From contig NZ_JAQZAO010000004.1 of assembly GCF_028737315.1 (NCBI RefSeq), positions 372,001 through 436,000 of the forward strand: a stretch of DNA of 64,000 nucleotides. The letters are read 5' to 3'. This DNA comes from Actinomycetospora lemnae (GTDB lineage Bacteria > Actinomycetota > Actinomycetes > Mycobacteriales > Pseudonocardiaceae). The notes under the pieces are model-generated. The model searched no databases. It had not been told where the DNA came from and saw only the letters and a list, made by a program, of their open reading frames with translations. A program made the translations under genes and the position numbers. Below, one piece after another: positions 55,245 through 62,429 of this stretch (its first letter is position 1; each line of letters starts with the position of its first letter).

Positions 55245-56216
55245 CTAGCGCGGGCCGCCGTCGCGGTACATCGTCATCCGCACCGTCGTGCCGCCGTCAC
55301 GCGAGCTGGAGACGCGCACGAGGTCGCAGAGGCGGTGGGTCAGGAACAGCCCGTACCCGCGCCCGTCCTCCGGGCCCGGCGGATAGCGCCCGACCAGCGG
55401 ATCCTCGATCCAGCCGCCGTCCTCGACCTCGGCGACGACCCGGTCCTCGGTGTGCCAGAGCGAGAGGATGCCCCGGCCGACGGTGTGGACGACGGTGTTG
55501 ACGGCGACCTCGTGGACGGCGAGGCACAGGTCGGCGACGCGCTCGGGCGCGAGGCCGGCTCCTGCCGCGTGCTCGGCCACCGCGCGACGCACCGCGCGCG
55601 GGCCGTCCGGCGCCCCGAACACCAGCGTCTCACCGAGCTCGGGTGGCTCGGGCAGCGCGCCGAGCACGGCCTCGGCGAGCTTGAGCGGGTCGCCGTACGT
55701 CGCGTTCTCCACCGGCACGCCGTCCTCGACGAGCAGCGGGTGTGCCGCGCGGGCGTCGGCGACGGTGTCCGCGTCGAGCCGGCGCGTGTCGTAGGGGCAG
55801 AGCATCGTGACGGGACGCTCGGCGAACGCGAGGTTGGTCAGCGCGTCGTGCTGCAGGTAGGCGGCGCGCTCGTCGGCGGGGCGCCCGGCCCACAGACCCT
55901 GGCCGACGACGCGGGTGCGCCGACCCGGGTGGCCGTCGACGAACTCGTGCAGCGCCGGGACGAGGCGGGCGGGGTTGCGCCCGAGGCGGCGGACGTCCTG
56001 GAGGACCACGGCACCGGCGTCGGCACCGAGCGCGTCCCGGATCGGCCCGAGGTCCTCGGCGGGCAGCGCGATCACCACCGCCTCGTCGGCCTCGAGACCC
56101 GCGCGCACGTGGTCGACCACGCCGCTGACGAATCCCGCGTCGTCGTCGTGGAAGAGGGCGGCGTGCTCGAACCCGGACGCGCCCGCGCGACGATGCCGTC
56201 CGACGACGTCCGACAT
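55245..56216 (-). CDS. MEDS-domain sensor with anti-sigma-type HATPase domain
   Basis: The 323-residue product has an N-terminal MEDS domain (FEHAALFHDDDAGFVSGVVDHVRAGLEADEAVVIALP), found in actinobacterial anti-sigma and sensor proteins. Its C-terminal GHKL ATPase domain has LCLAVHEVAVNTVVHT (N box) and DGRGYGLFLTHRLCDLV (G box). This layout fits an anti-sigma factor serine kinase such as those controlling SigB/SigF-type stress responses. No sigma factor or antagonist gene is adjacent. I chose ATG 56216; earlier GTG codons are possible. Confidence 0.85.
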   Translation of the reverse strand: MSDVVGRHRRAGASGFEHAALFHDDDAGFVSGVVDHVRAGLEADEAVVIALPAEDLGPIRDALGADAGAVVLQDVRRLGRNPARLVPALHEFVDGHPGRRTRVVGQGLWAGRPADERAAYLQHDALTNLAFAERPVTMLCPYDTRRLDADTVADARAAHPLLVEDGVPVENATYGDPLKLAEAVLGALPEPPELGETLVFGAPDGPRAVRRAVAEHAAGAGLAPERVADLCLAVHEVAVNTVVHTVGRGILSLWHTEDRVVAEVEDGGWIEDPLVGRYPPGPEDGRGYGLFLTHRLCDLVRVSSSRDGGTTVRMTMYRDGGPR

Positions 56217-56396
56217 CGTCACCACCCCCACACCATCACTCGAACGATGGCGTTGTCCCCCGGCGGGACGATCCTCGCTGCACCGCCCGCGCCGACGACA
56301 GCGGGTTCCGCTCAGCGGGGCGGCTCCTGCGGCGGACGGTCGTCGCGGGCGCGTCACCACCTTGTCACAGTGAGGTCACGACGGGTGACGGCCGGC

Positions 56397-56720
56397 CTAG
56401 ACCGCGTCCTCGCCCCGCTCCCCGGTCCGGACGCGCAGGACGAGATCCAGTGGCGTCACCCAGAGCCGCCCGTCGGGGTGCACGGCGGCGGCGATCTCGT
56501 CGAGGACCCGGTCGACCAGCTCGTCGTGGACGATCGTCTCGACGCGCAGGCACGGCGCGAGGGCGTCGACGACCACCTGCCCGCGCCGCAGGCTGCGCTG
56601 GGCGGACGCGCCGACGGAGCTGACCTCCGAGATCGTCATCCCCAGGACCGCGTGGCGTTCCAGGGCGCGGCGGACGCCGTCGAGCGCGTGGGGCGGGATC
56701 ATGGCGTGCACCGTCTTCAC
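56397..56720 (-). CDS. Divergent PII-like signalling protein
   Basis: The 107-residue product has the PII fold: KTVHAMIPPHALDGVRRALE, GMTISEVSSVG, VETIVHDELVDRVLDEIAAAV and the hallmark C-terminus LRVRTGERGEDAV, including both phosphate-binding arginines. The T-loop differs from GlnB/GlnK: no Tyr51 (the segment reads AQRSLRRGQ), no Gln39, and Lys58 is lost. It therefore probably cannot be uridylylated or bind 2-oxoglutarate in the usual way. No amtB or glnD lies nearby. GTG 56720 has AGGAGG 8 nt upstream. The partner is unknown. Confidence 0.82.
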   Translation of the reverse strand: MKTVHAMIPPHALDGVRRALERHAVLGMTISEVSSVGASAQRSLRRGQVVVDALAPCLRVETIVHDELVDRVLDEIAAAVHPDGRLWVTPLDLVLRVRTGERGEDAV

Positions 56721-56786
56721 CGCGCGGCCTCCTGTCGGTCGCCGTGACGCTACGGGCCCCCGGGTCCCGGGGCGAGTACCTCTCCC

Positions 56787-56792
56787 TAGGCT
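56787..56792 (+). promoter_or_regulatory. -10 box of a probable leaderless SDR transcript
   Basis: TAGGCT is followed by exactly 6 nt and then GTG 56799. Confidence 0.6.
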
Positions 56793-56798
56793 GCCGCG

Positions 56799-57560
56799 GT
56801 GCCCGCGCAGACCCGCCCGGTCGTCCTCGTCCTCGGTGGCCGCAGCGAGATCGGGGTGGCGCTCGCCTGTCGGCTCGCCGCGTCCGGCCGCGCCGGCACG
56901 GTCGTGCTGGCCGCCCGGCGCGCGGGGGAGCTGGCCGCCGAGGAGGCCGCGGTCCGCAGCGCCGGCGCCGAGGTCGTGTCCGTGGAGTTCGACGCCGACG
57001 ACCTCGCCGCCCAGCCCGGGGTGCTCGACGCCGTCGAGGCCGCCCACGGCCTGCCGGACACGGTGGTGCTCGCGTTCGGGGTGCTCGGCGACCAGGCCCG
57101 CGCCGAGAGCGACGCCGCGCACGCGGCCGCCGTCGTGCACACCGACTACGTCGCCCAGGTCGCGGTGCTCACCGAGGTCGCGGCGCGGATGCGGGCGCGC
57201 GGGTCGGGCGAGATCGTCGTGTTCTCGTCGGTGGCCGGGGTGCGGGTGCGGCGCGCCAACTACGTGTACGGCAGTGCGAAGGCCGGGCTCGACGGTTTCG
57301 CCTCGGGGCTCGCGGACGCGCTGCACGGCAGCGGGGTGCACCTCACGCTCGTGCGCCCGGGCTTCGTCATCGGGCGGATGACCGCCGACAGCGGGCTCGA
57401 CCCGGCGCCGCTGTCGTCGACGCCGGGCCAGGTCGCCGACGCCACCGCCGACGCCCTGGCCGCAGGCCGCGACGTCGTGTGGGTGCCGGGCGCGCTGCGC
57501 GTGCTCTTCACCGCCCTGCGCCTGCTGCCCCGCTGGGCCTGGCGCCGCCTGCCGCGCTAG
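56799..57560 (+). CDS. SDR-family oxidoreductase, DprE2-like
   Basis: The 253-residue protein has VLVLGGRSEIGVALACRLA for NAD(P) binding, a LAFGVLGD segment, VVFSSVAGVRVRRANYVYGSAKAGL with the catalytic Ser, Tyr and Lys, and VRPGFVIGRMT. The C-terminal WVPGALRVLFTALRLLPR resembles DprE2, which completes the epimerisation that forms decaprenylphosphoryl arabinose for the cell wall. DprE1 is not in this window, so the assignment rests on sequence likeness alone; another SDR role is possible. Confidence 0.82.
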   Translation: MPAQTRPVVLVLGGRSEIGVALACRLAASGRAGTVVLAARRAGELAAEEAAVRSAGAEVVSVEFDADDLAAQPGVLDAVEAAHGLPDTVVLAFGVLGDQARAESDAAHAAAVVHTDYVAQVAVLTEVAARMRARGSGEIVVFSSVAGVRVRRANYVYGSAKAGLDGFASGLADALHGSGVHLTLVRPGFVIGRMTADSGLDPAPLSSTPGQVADATADALAAGRDVVWVPGALRVLFTALRLLPRWAWRRLPR

Positions 57561-57632
57561 GTGCGCTCCGCGCAGGTGAGCAGGAAGAAGTGCTCCAGGA
57601 CTTCTCTGATCACGAGCGCCGGAGGCGCACCT
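57559..57632. terminator. Imperfect hairpin between convergent SDR and aldo/keto reductase genes
   Basis: AGGTGCGC (57559-57566) pairs with GCGCACCT (57625-57632), with TCC/GGA pairing inside after a bulge. An inner AGAAGT/ACTTCT stem (57586-57591 with 57600-57605) is also present. Confidence 0.5.
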
Positions 57633-58627
57633 CAGCGGTGGGTGATCTCGGCAGAGGCGCCGGGGCCGAGCTGCTGGCCGGTGACGGGGACGTCGCCCAG
57701 CGCCTCGTCGATCGCGGCGAGGGTGTCGGCGGTGAGCTCGATGCCGGCCGCCGCGGCGTTGGCGTGGACCTGCTCGGGCCGCGAGGCGCCCACGATCGCC
57801 GAGGCGACCTCCGGGCGGCGCAGCACCCAGGCCAGCGCCATCTCGGCCATCGACAGCCCGGCGCCCTCGGCGATCGGGACCAGGCGCTGCACGGCCTCGA
57901 GCGTGCGGTCGGTGAGCTTCTGGCGGATGAACCCGTTCATCTCGTCGCTCGCGGCGCGGGAGTCGACGGGCACCGGCTCGCCCGGCTTGTACTTGCCGGT
58001 GAGCACGCCCTCGGCCATCGGCGACCACACGATGTTCGAGATGCCGTGCTCGGCGGTCGTCGGGAAGACCTCGGCCTCCGGGGCGCGCCACAGCATCGAG
58101 TACTGGGGCTGCGAGGACACGATCGTCACGTCGTCCGGGCACGCCGCGAGGCCCGCGCGGATCTGGTCGGGCGTCCACTCGCTGATGCCGAGGTAGCGCG
58201 CCTTGCCCGCGCGCACGACCTCGGCGAGCGCCTCCATCGTGTCCTCGATCGGCGTCTCGGCGTCGAATCGGTGGCACTGGTACAGGTCGACGTGGTCGGT
58301 GGCCAGCCGTCGCAGCGACGCGTCGATCTGCTTGTGGATCTGAGCGGGCGACAGGCCCCGGTCGGTGCTCGACATCGGGAAGTAGACCTTGGTGGCGAGC
58401 ACGTAGTCCTCGCGCCGGTAGTCCGCGAGGATCCGCCCCCAGGCCTCCTCGGCCGCCCCGCGGCCGTAGACGTTGGCGGTGTCGAAGAACGTGATGCCCG
58501 CGTCGAACGCAGCCCGCGTGCAGGCCGCCGTCGCGTCGGCCTCGACGCCGCCGGAGTAGGTCAGCCAGGAGCCCAGGGAGATCTCGGACACCTGCAGGTC
58601 GCTCGTACCGAGCTGGCGATGGCGCAC
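57632..58627 (-). CDS. Aldo/keto reductase (Kv-beta-like family)
   Basis: The 331-residue TIM-barrel oxidoreductase has GITFFDTANVYGRGAAEE (catalytic Asp and Tyr), YVLATKVYFPM with the catalytic Lys, DHVDLYQCHRFD in place of the usual LYQxH catalytic His context, and AIVGASRPEQVHANAAA for NADPH binding. It should reduce aldehydes or ketones; the substrate is unknown. GTG 58627 lies 7 nt after a TACGGT box, so it is probably leaderless. Confidence 0.93.
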   Translation of the reverse strand: MRHRQLGTSDLQVSEISLGSWLTYSGGVEADATAACTRAAFDAGITFFDTANVYGRGAAEEAWGRILADYRREDYVLATKVYFPMSSTDRGLSPAQIHKQIDASLRRLATDHVDLYQCHRFDAETPIEDTMEALAEVVRAGKARYLGISEWTPDQIRAGLAACPDDVTIVSSQPQYSMLWRAPEAEVFPTTAEHGISNIVWSPMAEGVLTGKYKPGEPVPVDSRAASDEMNGFIRQKLTDRTLEAVQRLVPIAEGAGLSMAEMALAWVLRRPEVASAIVGASRPEQVHANAAAAGIELTADTLAAIDEALGDVPVTGQQLGPGASAEITHR

Positions 58628-58634
58628 GCCCCGT

Positions 58635-58640
58635 ACCGTA
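58635..58640 (-). promoter_or_regulatory. -10 box of a probable leaderless aldo/keto reductase transcript
   Basis: TACGGT on the minus strand ends 7 nt before GTG 58627. Confidence 0.55.
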
Positions 58641-58908
58641 GGCGCGGGCCCCGGTGAGGGCCTGCGCAGAGATCGCCACTGCCGGTCGCCGGAAGGAATC
58701 CGCCGGCCGGCGCACGAGATCGACCGGCTGACGCAGTCGGCTGTGGCCGACGTGTGAATTGCCGCGACAGCGGGTTCCGCGGCGCGGCACGGCTGGCACG
58801 ATGGGATGCACGAGCTCGCGAGCGGCCCCGACGCCGGACGGCACCGATGCCACGACGTCGTGCGGGTCCTCGCTCCGGTCCTCGACCGCCGAACGCCGTA
58901 GGGGTTTC

Positions 58909-59088
58909 GTGAACGTGTTGCTGGCGCCGTTGCGTCCTCTGGCCGATGTCCTCGACCTGACCGCGGAGGCCGTGGCCGCCGTGGGCACCGTGTCCGTCGC
59001 CGCCCTCGGCGTGGTGCTCACGCGCCTGGAGCCGTCGGACGAGTCGCCGCGCGTGCAGGTCGTGCCGGGGCGTCGCCCGCAGACCTGA
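58909..59088 (+). CDS. Small hydrophobic protein, 59 residues
   Basis: GTG 58909, with TAGGGG 4 nt upstream, opens a frame reading VNVLLAPLRPLADVLDLTAE then AVAAVGTVSVAALGVVLTRL and a polar tail. One moderately hydrophobic helix suggests membrane association. The frame extends upstream to 58759, but that part looks unstructured and unlikely. It has no recognised family and is convergent with the XRE regulator. Confidence 0.5.
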   Translation: MNVLLAPLRPLADVLDLTAEAVAAVGTVSVAALGVVLTRLEPSDESPRVQVVPGRRPQT

Positions 59089-59102
59089 GCCGAGGGCCCA
59101 CG

Positions 59103-59456
59103 TCACGTCCGCGGGGCCGAGTCCTTCCGGTCGTCCTTCCGGTCGCGCAGCAGCTCGTTGAGCGTGCGCAGCTCGTCGCGGATCTCGGTGAGCAGCCCGG
59201 GGATCTCGTGGCTGCGCTCCCAGTGCGGCGTGACGTCGATGCCGAGCTCGCCGAGCTCGCGCTCGTAGAGCTCCGCGAGCAGCGTGCGGTACGGCTCGTC
59301 GGGAACGGTGCCGTTCTCCCAGCGGGAGAGCTGGGTCTTCAGGCTGGCGGCGCTGGCCACGTCCACCTGGCCGGCCTCGGCCAGCTCCCGCAGTCGCGCC
59401 ACGGCCGTGGTCTGCGACCACCCTCGACCACGGCGGGCATCGCGCAACGAAACCAC
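59103..59456 (-). CDS. XRE-family helix-turn-helix regulator
   Basis: The 117-residue protein has an N-terminal helix-turn-helix (LRDARRGRGWSQTTAVARLR, then SLKTQLSRWENGTVPD) and an amphipathic helix LTEIRDELRTLNELLRDRKD that may dimerise. It is a DNA-binding protein; targets are unknown. GTG 59456 follows TACTGT by 6 nt, so the mRNA is probably leaderless. It may regulate the neighbouring hydrolase or small-protein gene. Confidence 0.85.
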   Translation of the reverse strand: MVSLRDARRGRGWSQTTAVARLRELAEAGQVDVASAASLKTQLSRWENGTVPDEPYRTLLAELYERELGELGIDVTPHWERSHEIPGLLTEIRDELRTLNELLRDRKDDRKDSAPRT

Positions 59457-59462
59457 GCCGTC

Positions 59463-59468
59463 ACAGTA
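59463..59468 (-). promoter_or_regulatory. -10 box of a probable leaderless XRE-regulator transcript
   Basis: TACTGT on the minus strand ends 6 nt before GTG 59456. Confidence 0.6.
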
Positions 59469-59507
59469 GACGACCGGGTCGGCGGGGGCCGGTGAGGTCG
59501 GAGCCGC

Positions 59508-60974
59508 CTACGACGGCCCGCGACGGGGCGAGCGGGACGCCCGTTTGGGCGCCGGCAGGCGGGAGGAGCGGCGCGAGGTGGGGGACGAGGTGGGGGACGC
59601 GGTGGGGGACGTCGCGGGGGACGCCGAGCCGGTCGTGGTGCCGGATGCCGGATCGGCCGGCGGGTCGTCCGCGGTGCCGTTCGAGCCGCCGTCCGAGCCG
59701 TGCGGGGTGCCGGTCTCGCGGCGCTCCGGCGTCGTGGTGGGGCCCTGCTCGGGGCGCGGCGTGGGCCGCAGCGGCTCGACTCCCGACCGCGGTCGCGACG
59801 TCGCGGGGCGCAGCTGCCGCCGACCGGTCGGGCTGCCGCCCTCGACCGCCTCGGGCGGGTCGTGCCGGCCGAGGAACGCGCACAGCCGCGCCCACGTCGT
59901 GTCCTTCGCGGATCGGCCGGTGAGCACGCCGAGGTGGCCGCCGGGCGCCGTCGTGAGGCGGGTGTCGGCGCCGATCAGTCGGCGCGCACCGGCCCGCACG
60001 GCCCGGGGCGGGACGACGCGGTCGGTCTCGCCGGCGACGAGCAGGACGGGGCGGTGCAGGTCGCGCAGGTCGATCACGCGGTGCCCGACCGGGACGCGGC
60101 CGGCCTCGAGGTCCTCGGGGGCGACCATCGCGCGGAAGTAGGTGCCGACGAAGCGGGCCTGCTCGCCGATGAGGGCCCGCACGTCGTCCACGGCCTCGAT
60201 CTGGGCGAGGAAGTCGCGGTCGTCGAGGCGGGAGATCATCGTCAGCGGAGCCGTGAGCAGCTCGTCGAGCGAGCCGAGCCCGAGTGCGCGCAGCAGGCGG
60301 GGCAGCGGCATGAGTGCCAGCAGCGTCTGCAGGGTCGCGAGCACCGGACCGCCGGCCGCGATCGCGAGCGGGCGCGCCCGCACCACCGGGGGCACCTCGT
60401 CGAGCGTGAACGGCGTGGCGATCCCCGTGACCGAGGCGAGCGGGAGGTCCGGGTGCCCCGCCGCGGAGAGCACCGCGTGCAGGCCGCCGATCGACCAACC
60501 GACGAGGTGCACGGGAGCGCCCTGGTGTGCGGCGCTGACCGTCCGCACGACGTGGGGGAGGATCTCGTCCACCCACCGCTCGAGGTCGGCGGGGCCGGGG
60601 GTGATCGCCCCGCCGTGGCCGACGAGGTCCTCGTCGTCGACCTGGTAGACCGACCGGCCCTCGCCGACGAGGTGCTCGACCAGGCTGTTGCCGCGCCGCA
60701 GGTCGAACGCCACCCCGCACGCGCCCAGCGGCGACACGAGCACCACCGGCGCGCCCCGCAGCCGCGCGGTGGGGTGCACGGCGTAGCGGTAGGTGCTCAC
60801 CGAGCCCGCGCGGGCCAGGCCGTGCGCGCGACCGACGCCCTCGACCCCGGCCTCGCCCGGCCCGGTGTCGAACGCGGTGCGGGGCATGCGGCGCAGGTCC
60901 GCGAACGGGCCCTCCAGCACCCGCGAGCGCATGTTGCCCACGGCGCGCCACGCCCCCGCCGGCGTCAGGATCAC
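59508..60974 (-). CDS. Alpha/beta hydrolase (PHA synthase-like fold) with Ser/Thr/Pro tail
   Basis: The 488-residue product has an alpha/beta fold with a nucleophile elbow GWSIGGLHAVLSAAG (serine), an acid in LLVAGETDRVVPPRAV, and a His in TAPGGHLGVLTG. The opening VVLVSPLGACGVAFDLRRGNS resembles PhaC-type polyhydroxyalkanoate synthases, but those have Cys in the elbow, so a lipase or esterase is more likely. The C-terminal approximately 90 residues are Ser/Thr/Pro/Arg-rich and include 4-residue repeats (SPTA/SPTS). GTG 60974 has GGGAGG 4 nt upstream. Confidence 0.85.
   Translation of the reverse strand: MILTPAGAWRAVGNMRSRVLEGPFADLRRMPRTAFDTGPGEAGVEGVGRAHGLARAGSVSTYRYAVHPTARLRGAPVVLVSPLGACGVAFDLRRGNSLVEHLVGEGRSVYQVDDEDLVGHGGAITPGPADLERWVDEILPHVVRTVSAAHQGAPVHLVGWSIGGLHAVLSAAGHPDLPLASVTGIATPFTLDEVPPVVRARPLAIAAGGPVLATLQTLLALMPLPRLLRALGLGSLDELLTAPLTMISRLDDRDFLAQIEAVDDVRALIGEQARFVGTYFRAMVAPEDLEAGRVPVGHRVIDLRDLHRPVLLVAGETDRVVPPRAVRAGARRLIGADTRLTTAPGGHLGVLTGRSAKDTTWARLCAFLGRHDPPEAVEGGSPTGRRQLRPATSRPRSGVEPLRPTPRPEQGPTTTPERRETGTPHGSDGGSNGTADDPPADPASGTTTGSASPATSPTASPTSSPTSRRSSRLPAPKRASRSPRRGPS
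59577..59624. repeat. 12-bp tandem repeat inside the alpha/beta hydrolase gene
   Basis: Three near-perfect copies of ggtgggggacgN and a fourth degenerate copy lie in the 3' part of the gene and encode the SPTxSPTS repeat in the tail. Slipped-strand length variation is possible. Confidence 0.7.
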
Positions 60975-61017
60975 GGTGCCTCCCGGTGTGCTCCGCGCTC
61001 GTGGGCGCCGACAGAGC

Positions 61018-62169
61018 CTAGGTCTGGTGGACGACCCCCGCCTCCTGCAGCTTCGCGATCCGGTCACGATCCACGCCCCAGTCGGCGAGTGCCTCCGCCG
61101 AGTGCTCGCCCGGCGCCGCGGGCGGGGTCGGCGTGCCGCTCGGGGTGCGGCTGAAGCGGGGAGCGGGCGCGGGCTGGGTCACGCCGAACGCCTCGACGTG
61201 CAGGCCCCGCGCCTTGTTGTGCGGGTGCTCGACGGACTCCTCCATCGTGAGCACGGCGGCGACGCACGCGTCGGTCGGCTCGAGGTCCGCGGCCCACTCG
61301 TCACGGGTGCGGGTCGCGAACACCTCGGCGATGCGCGCCCGCCACTCCGGCCAGCGCCGCATGTCCCACTGGCTGGTGGCGATCTCCTCGCCCGCCAGCC
61401 CCAGGCCCTCCATGAGCGCGGCGTAGAACTGCGGCTCGAGGGCCCCGACGGCCACGTAGCCGCCGTCCGCGCAGCGGTAGTGGTCGTAGAACGGCGCCCC
61501 GCCGTCGAGGAGGTTCGCGCCACGCTCGTTGGGCCACAGCCCGTCCGCGCGCATCCCGTAGACCATCGCCATCTGCAGTGCGGCGCCGTCGACGATCGCG
61601 GCGTCGACGACCTGGCCGCGTCCCGACATCCCCCGCTCCACGAGCGCCCCGAGCACGCCGACGACCAGCAGCATCCCGCCGCCCCCGAAGTCGCCGACGA
61701 GGTTGATCGGGATCGCCGGCGCCCCGTCCCGGCCCGCCATGTGCGCGACGACCCCGGCCGTCGAGAGGTAGGTCAGGTCGTGCCCGGCGCGCGAGGCCTG
61801 CGGGCCGTCCTGGCCCCAGCCGGTCATGCGGCCGTAGACGAGGCGCTCGTTGCGGGCGTGGCACTCGTCGGGCCCGAACCCGAGGCGCTCGGCGACGCCC
61901 GGGCGGTAGCCCTCGAGCAGCACGTCGGCGGACTCGACGAGGTCCATCAGCACCTCGAGGCCCTCGGGCGCCTTGAGGTCCAGGGCCACCGACCGCCGCC
62001 CGCGCGCGAGGACGTCCTTGTCGGTGTTGCCGAGCGAGAGCCCGCGCCCCCCGGCGGGGCGGTCGATGCGCAGCACGTCGGCGCCCATGTCCGCGAGCAT
62101 CATCGCCGCGAACGGGCCGGGCCCGATCCCCGCGACCTCGATGACCTTGACGCCGTCCAGCACACCCAT
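61018..62169 (-). CDS. CaiB/BaiF-type CoA-transferase (alpha-methylacyl-CoA racemase-like)
   Basis: The 383-residue product shows GVLDGVKVIEVAGIGPGPFAAMMLADMGADVLRID at the N-terminus and GLSLGNTDKDVLARGRRSVALDLK. The catalytic-Asp region of family III proteins appears as TGWGQDGPQASRAGHDLTYL. The C-terminal MEESVEHPHNKARGLHVE is also typical of alpha-methylacyl-CoA racemases, which invert branched acyl-CoA for beta-oxidation. ATG 62169 is preceded by GGAGGACGAGG. Downstream on the same strand is the hydrolase gene (43 bp gap). A strict CoA-transferase role is possible. Confidence 0.9.
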   Translation of the reverse strand: MGVLDGVKVIEVAGIGPGPFAAMMLADMGADVLRIDRPAGGRGLSLGNTDKDVLARGRRSVALDLKAPEGLEVLMDLVESADVLLEGYRPGVAERLGFGPDECHARNERLVYGRMTGWGQDGPQASRAGHDLTYLSTAGVVAHMAGRDGAPAIPINLVGDFGGGGMLLVVGVLGALVERGMSGRGQVVDAAIVDGAALQMAMVYGMRADGLWPNERGANLLDGGAPFYDHYRCADGGYVAVGALEPQFYAALMEGLGLAGEEIATSQWDMRRWPEWRARIAEVFATRTRDEWAADLEPTDACVAAVLTMEESVEHPHNKARGLHVEAFGVTQPAPAPRFSRTPSGTPTPPAAPGEHSAEALADWGVDRDRIAKLQEAGVVHQT

Positions 62170-62253
62170 GGGGCCCTCGTCCTCCTCGTCGTGGGGCGAT
62201 CGGGCCGAGCGTACGAGACAGTCAGGGCTGACGGTATGGGTGCGCGGCCTGAT

Positions 62254-62276
62254 CGAGCGAAGGGCCCCTTCGCTCG
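62254..62276. repeat. Perfect 23-bp palindrome, copy 1 of an intergenic repeat
   Basis: CGAGCGAAGGG (62254-62264) and CCCTTCGCTCG (62266-62276) are perfect inverted arms around a single C. The first 13 bp with flank (GATCGAGCGAAGG, 62251-62263) recur in copy 2. It lies in the 260 bp between the beta-oxidation gene and the CoA-transferase gene. Confidence 0.8.
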
Positions 62277-62340
62277 GAAGAGCCGAGCGTGGGCGCCCAC
62301 CGCCGGAATCGGTGCCGTGCGAGAGCGCCAGGCCGGAAAC

Positions 62341-62391
62341 GACCGAAGGGCACCCTCGCTCGACTAGATCGAGCGAAGGTGCCCTTCGGTC
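62341..62391. repeat. 51-bp imperfect palindrome, copy 2 of an intergenic repeat
   Basis: GACCGAAGGGCACC (62341-62354) pairs with GGTGCCCTTCGGTC (62378-62391); an inner stem TCGCTCGA (62356-62363) pairs with TCGAGCGA (62369-62376), one mismatch apart. The loop is CTAGA. It could act as the terminator of the upstream beta-oxidation gene. Confidence 0.8.
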
Positions 62392-62429
62392 AGGACGTCG
62401 GCCCGGGCCCGCGCCCCGAGCCGAGCGGG

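Noticed and set aside
59577-59624. CRISPR-like repeat
   Set aside because: The 12-bp units are directly adjacent without spacers and encode a protein repeat, so this is a tandem repeat, not an array.
59508-60974. Assignment as a PHA synthase
   Set aside because: The nucleophile elbow is GWSIGG with serine, whereas PHA synthases need cysteine there. Kept as a general alpha/beta hydrolase.
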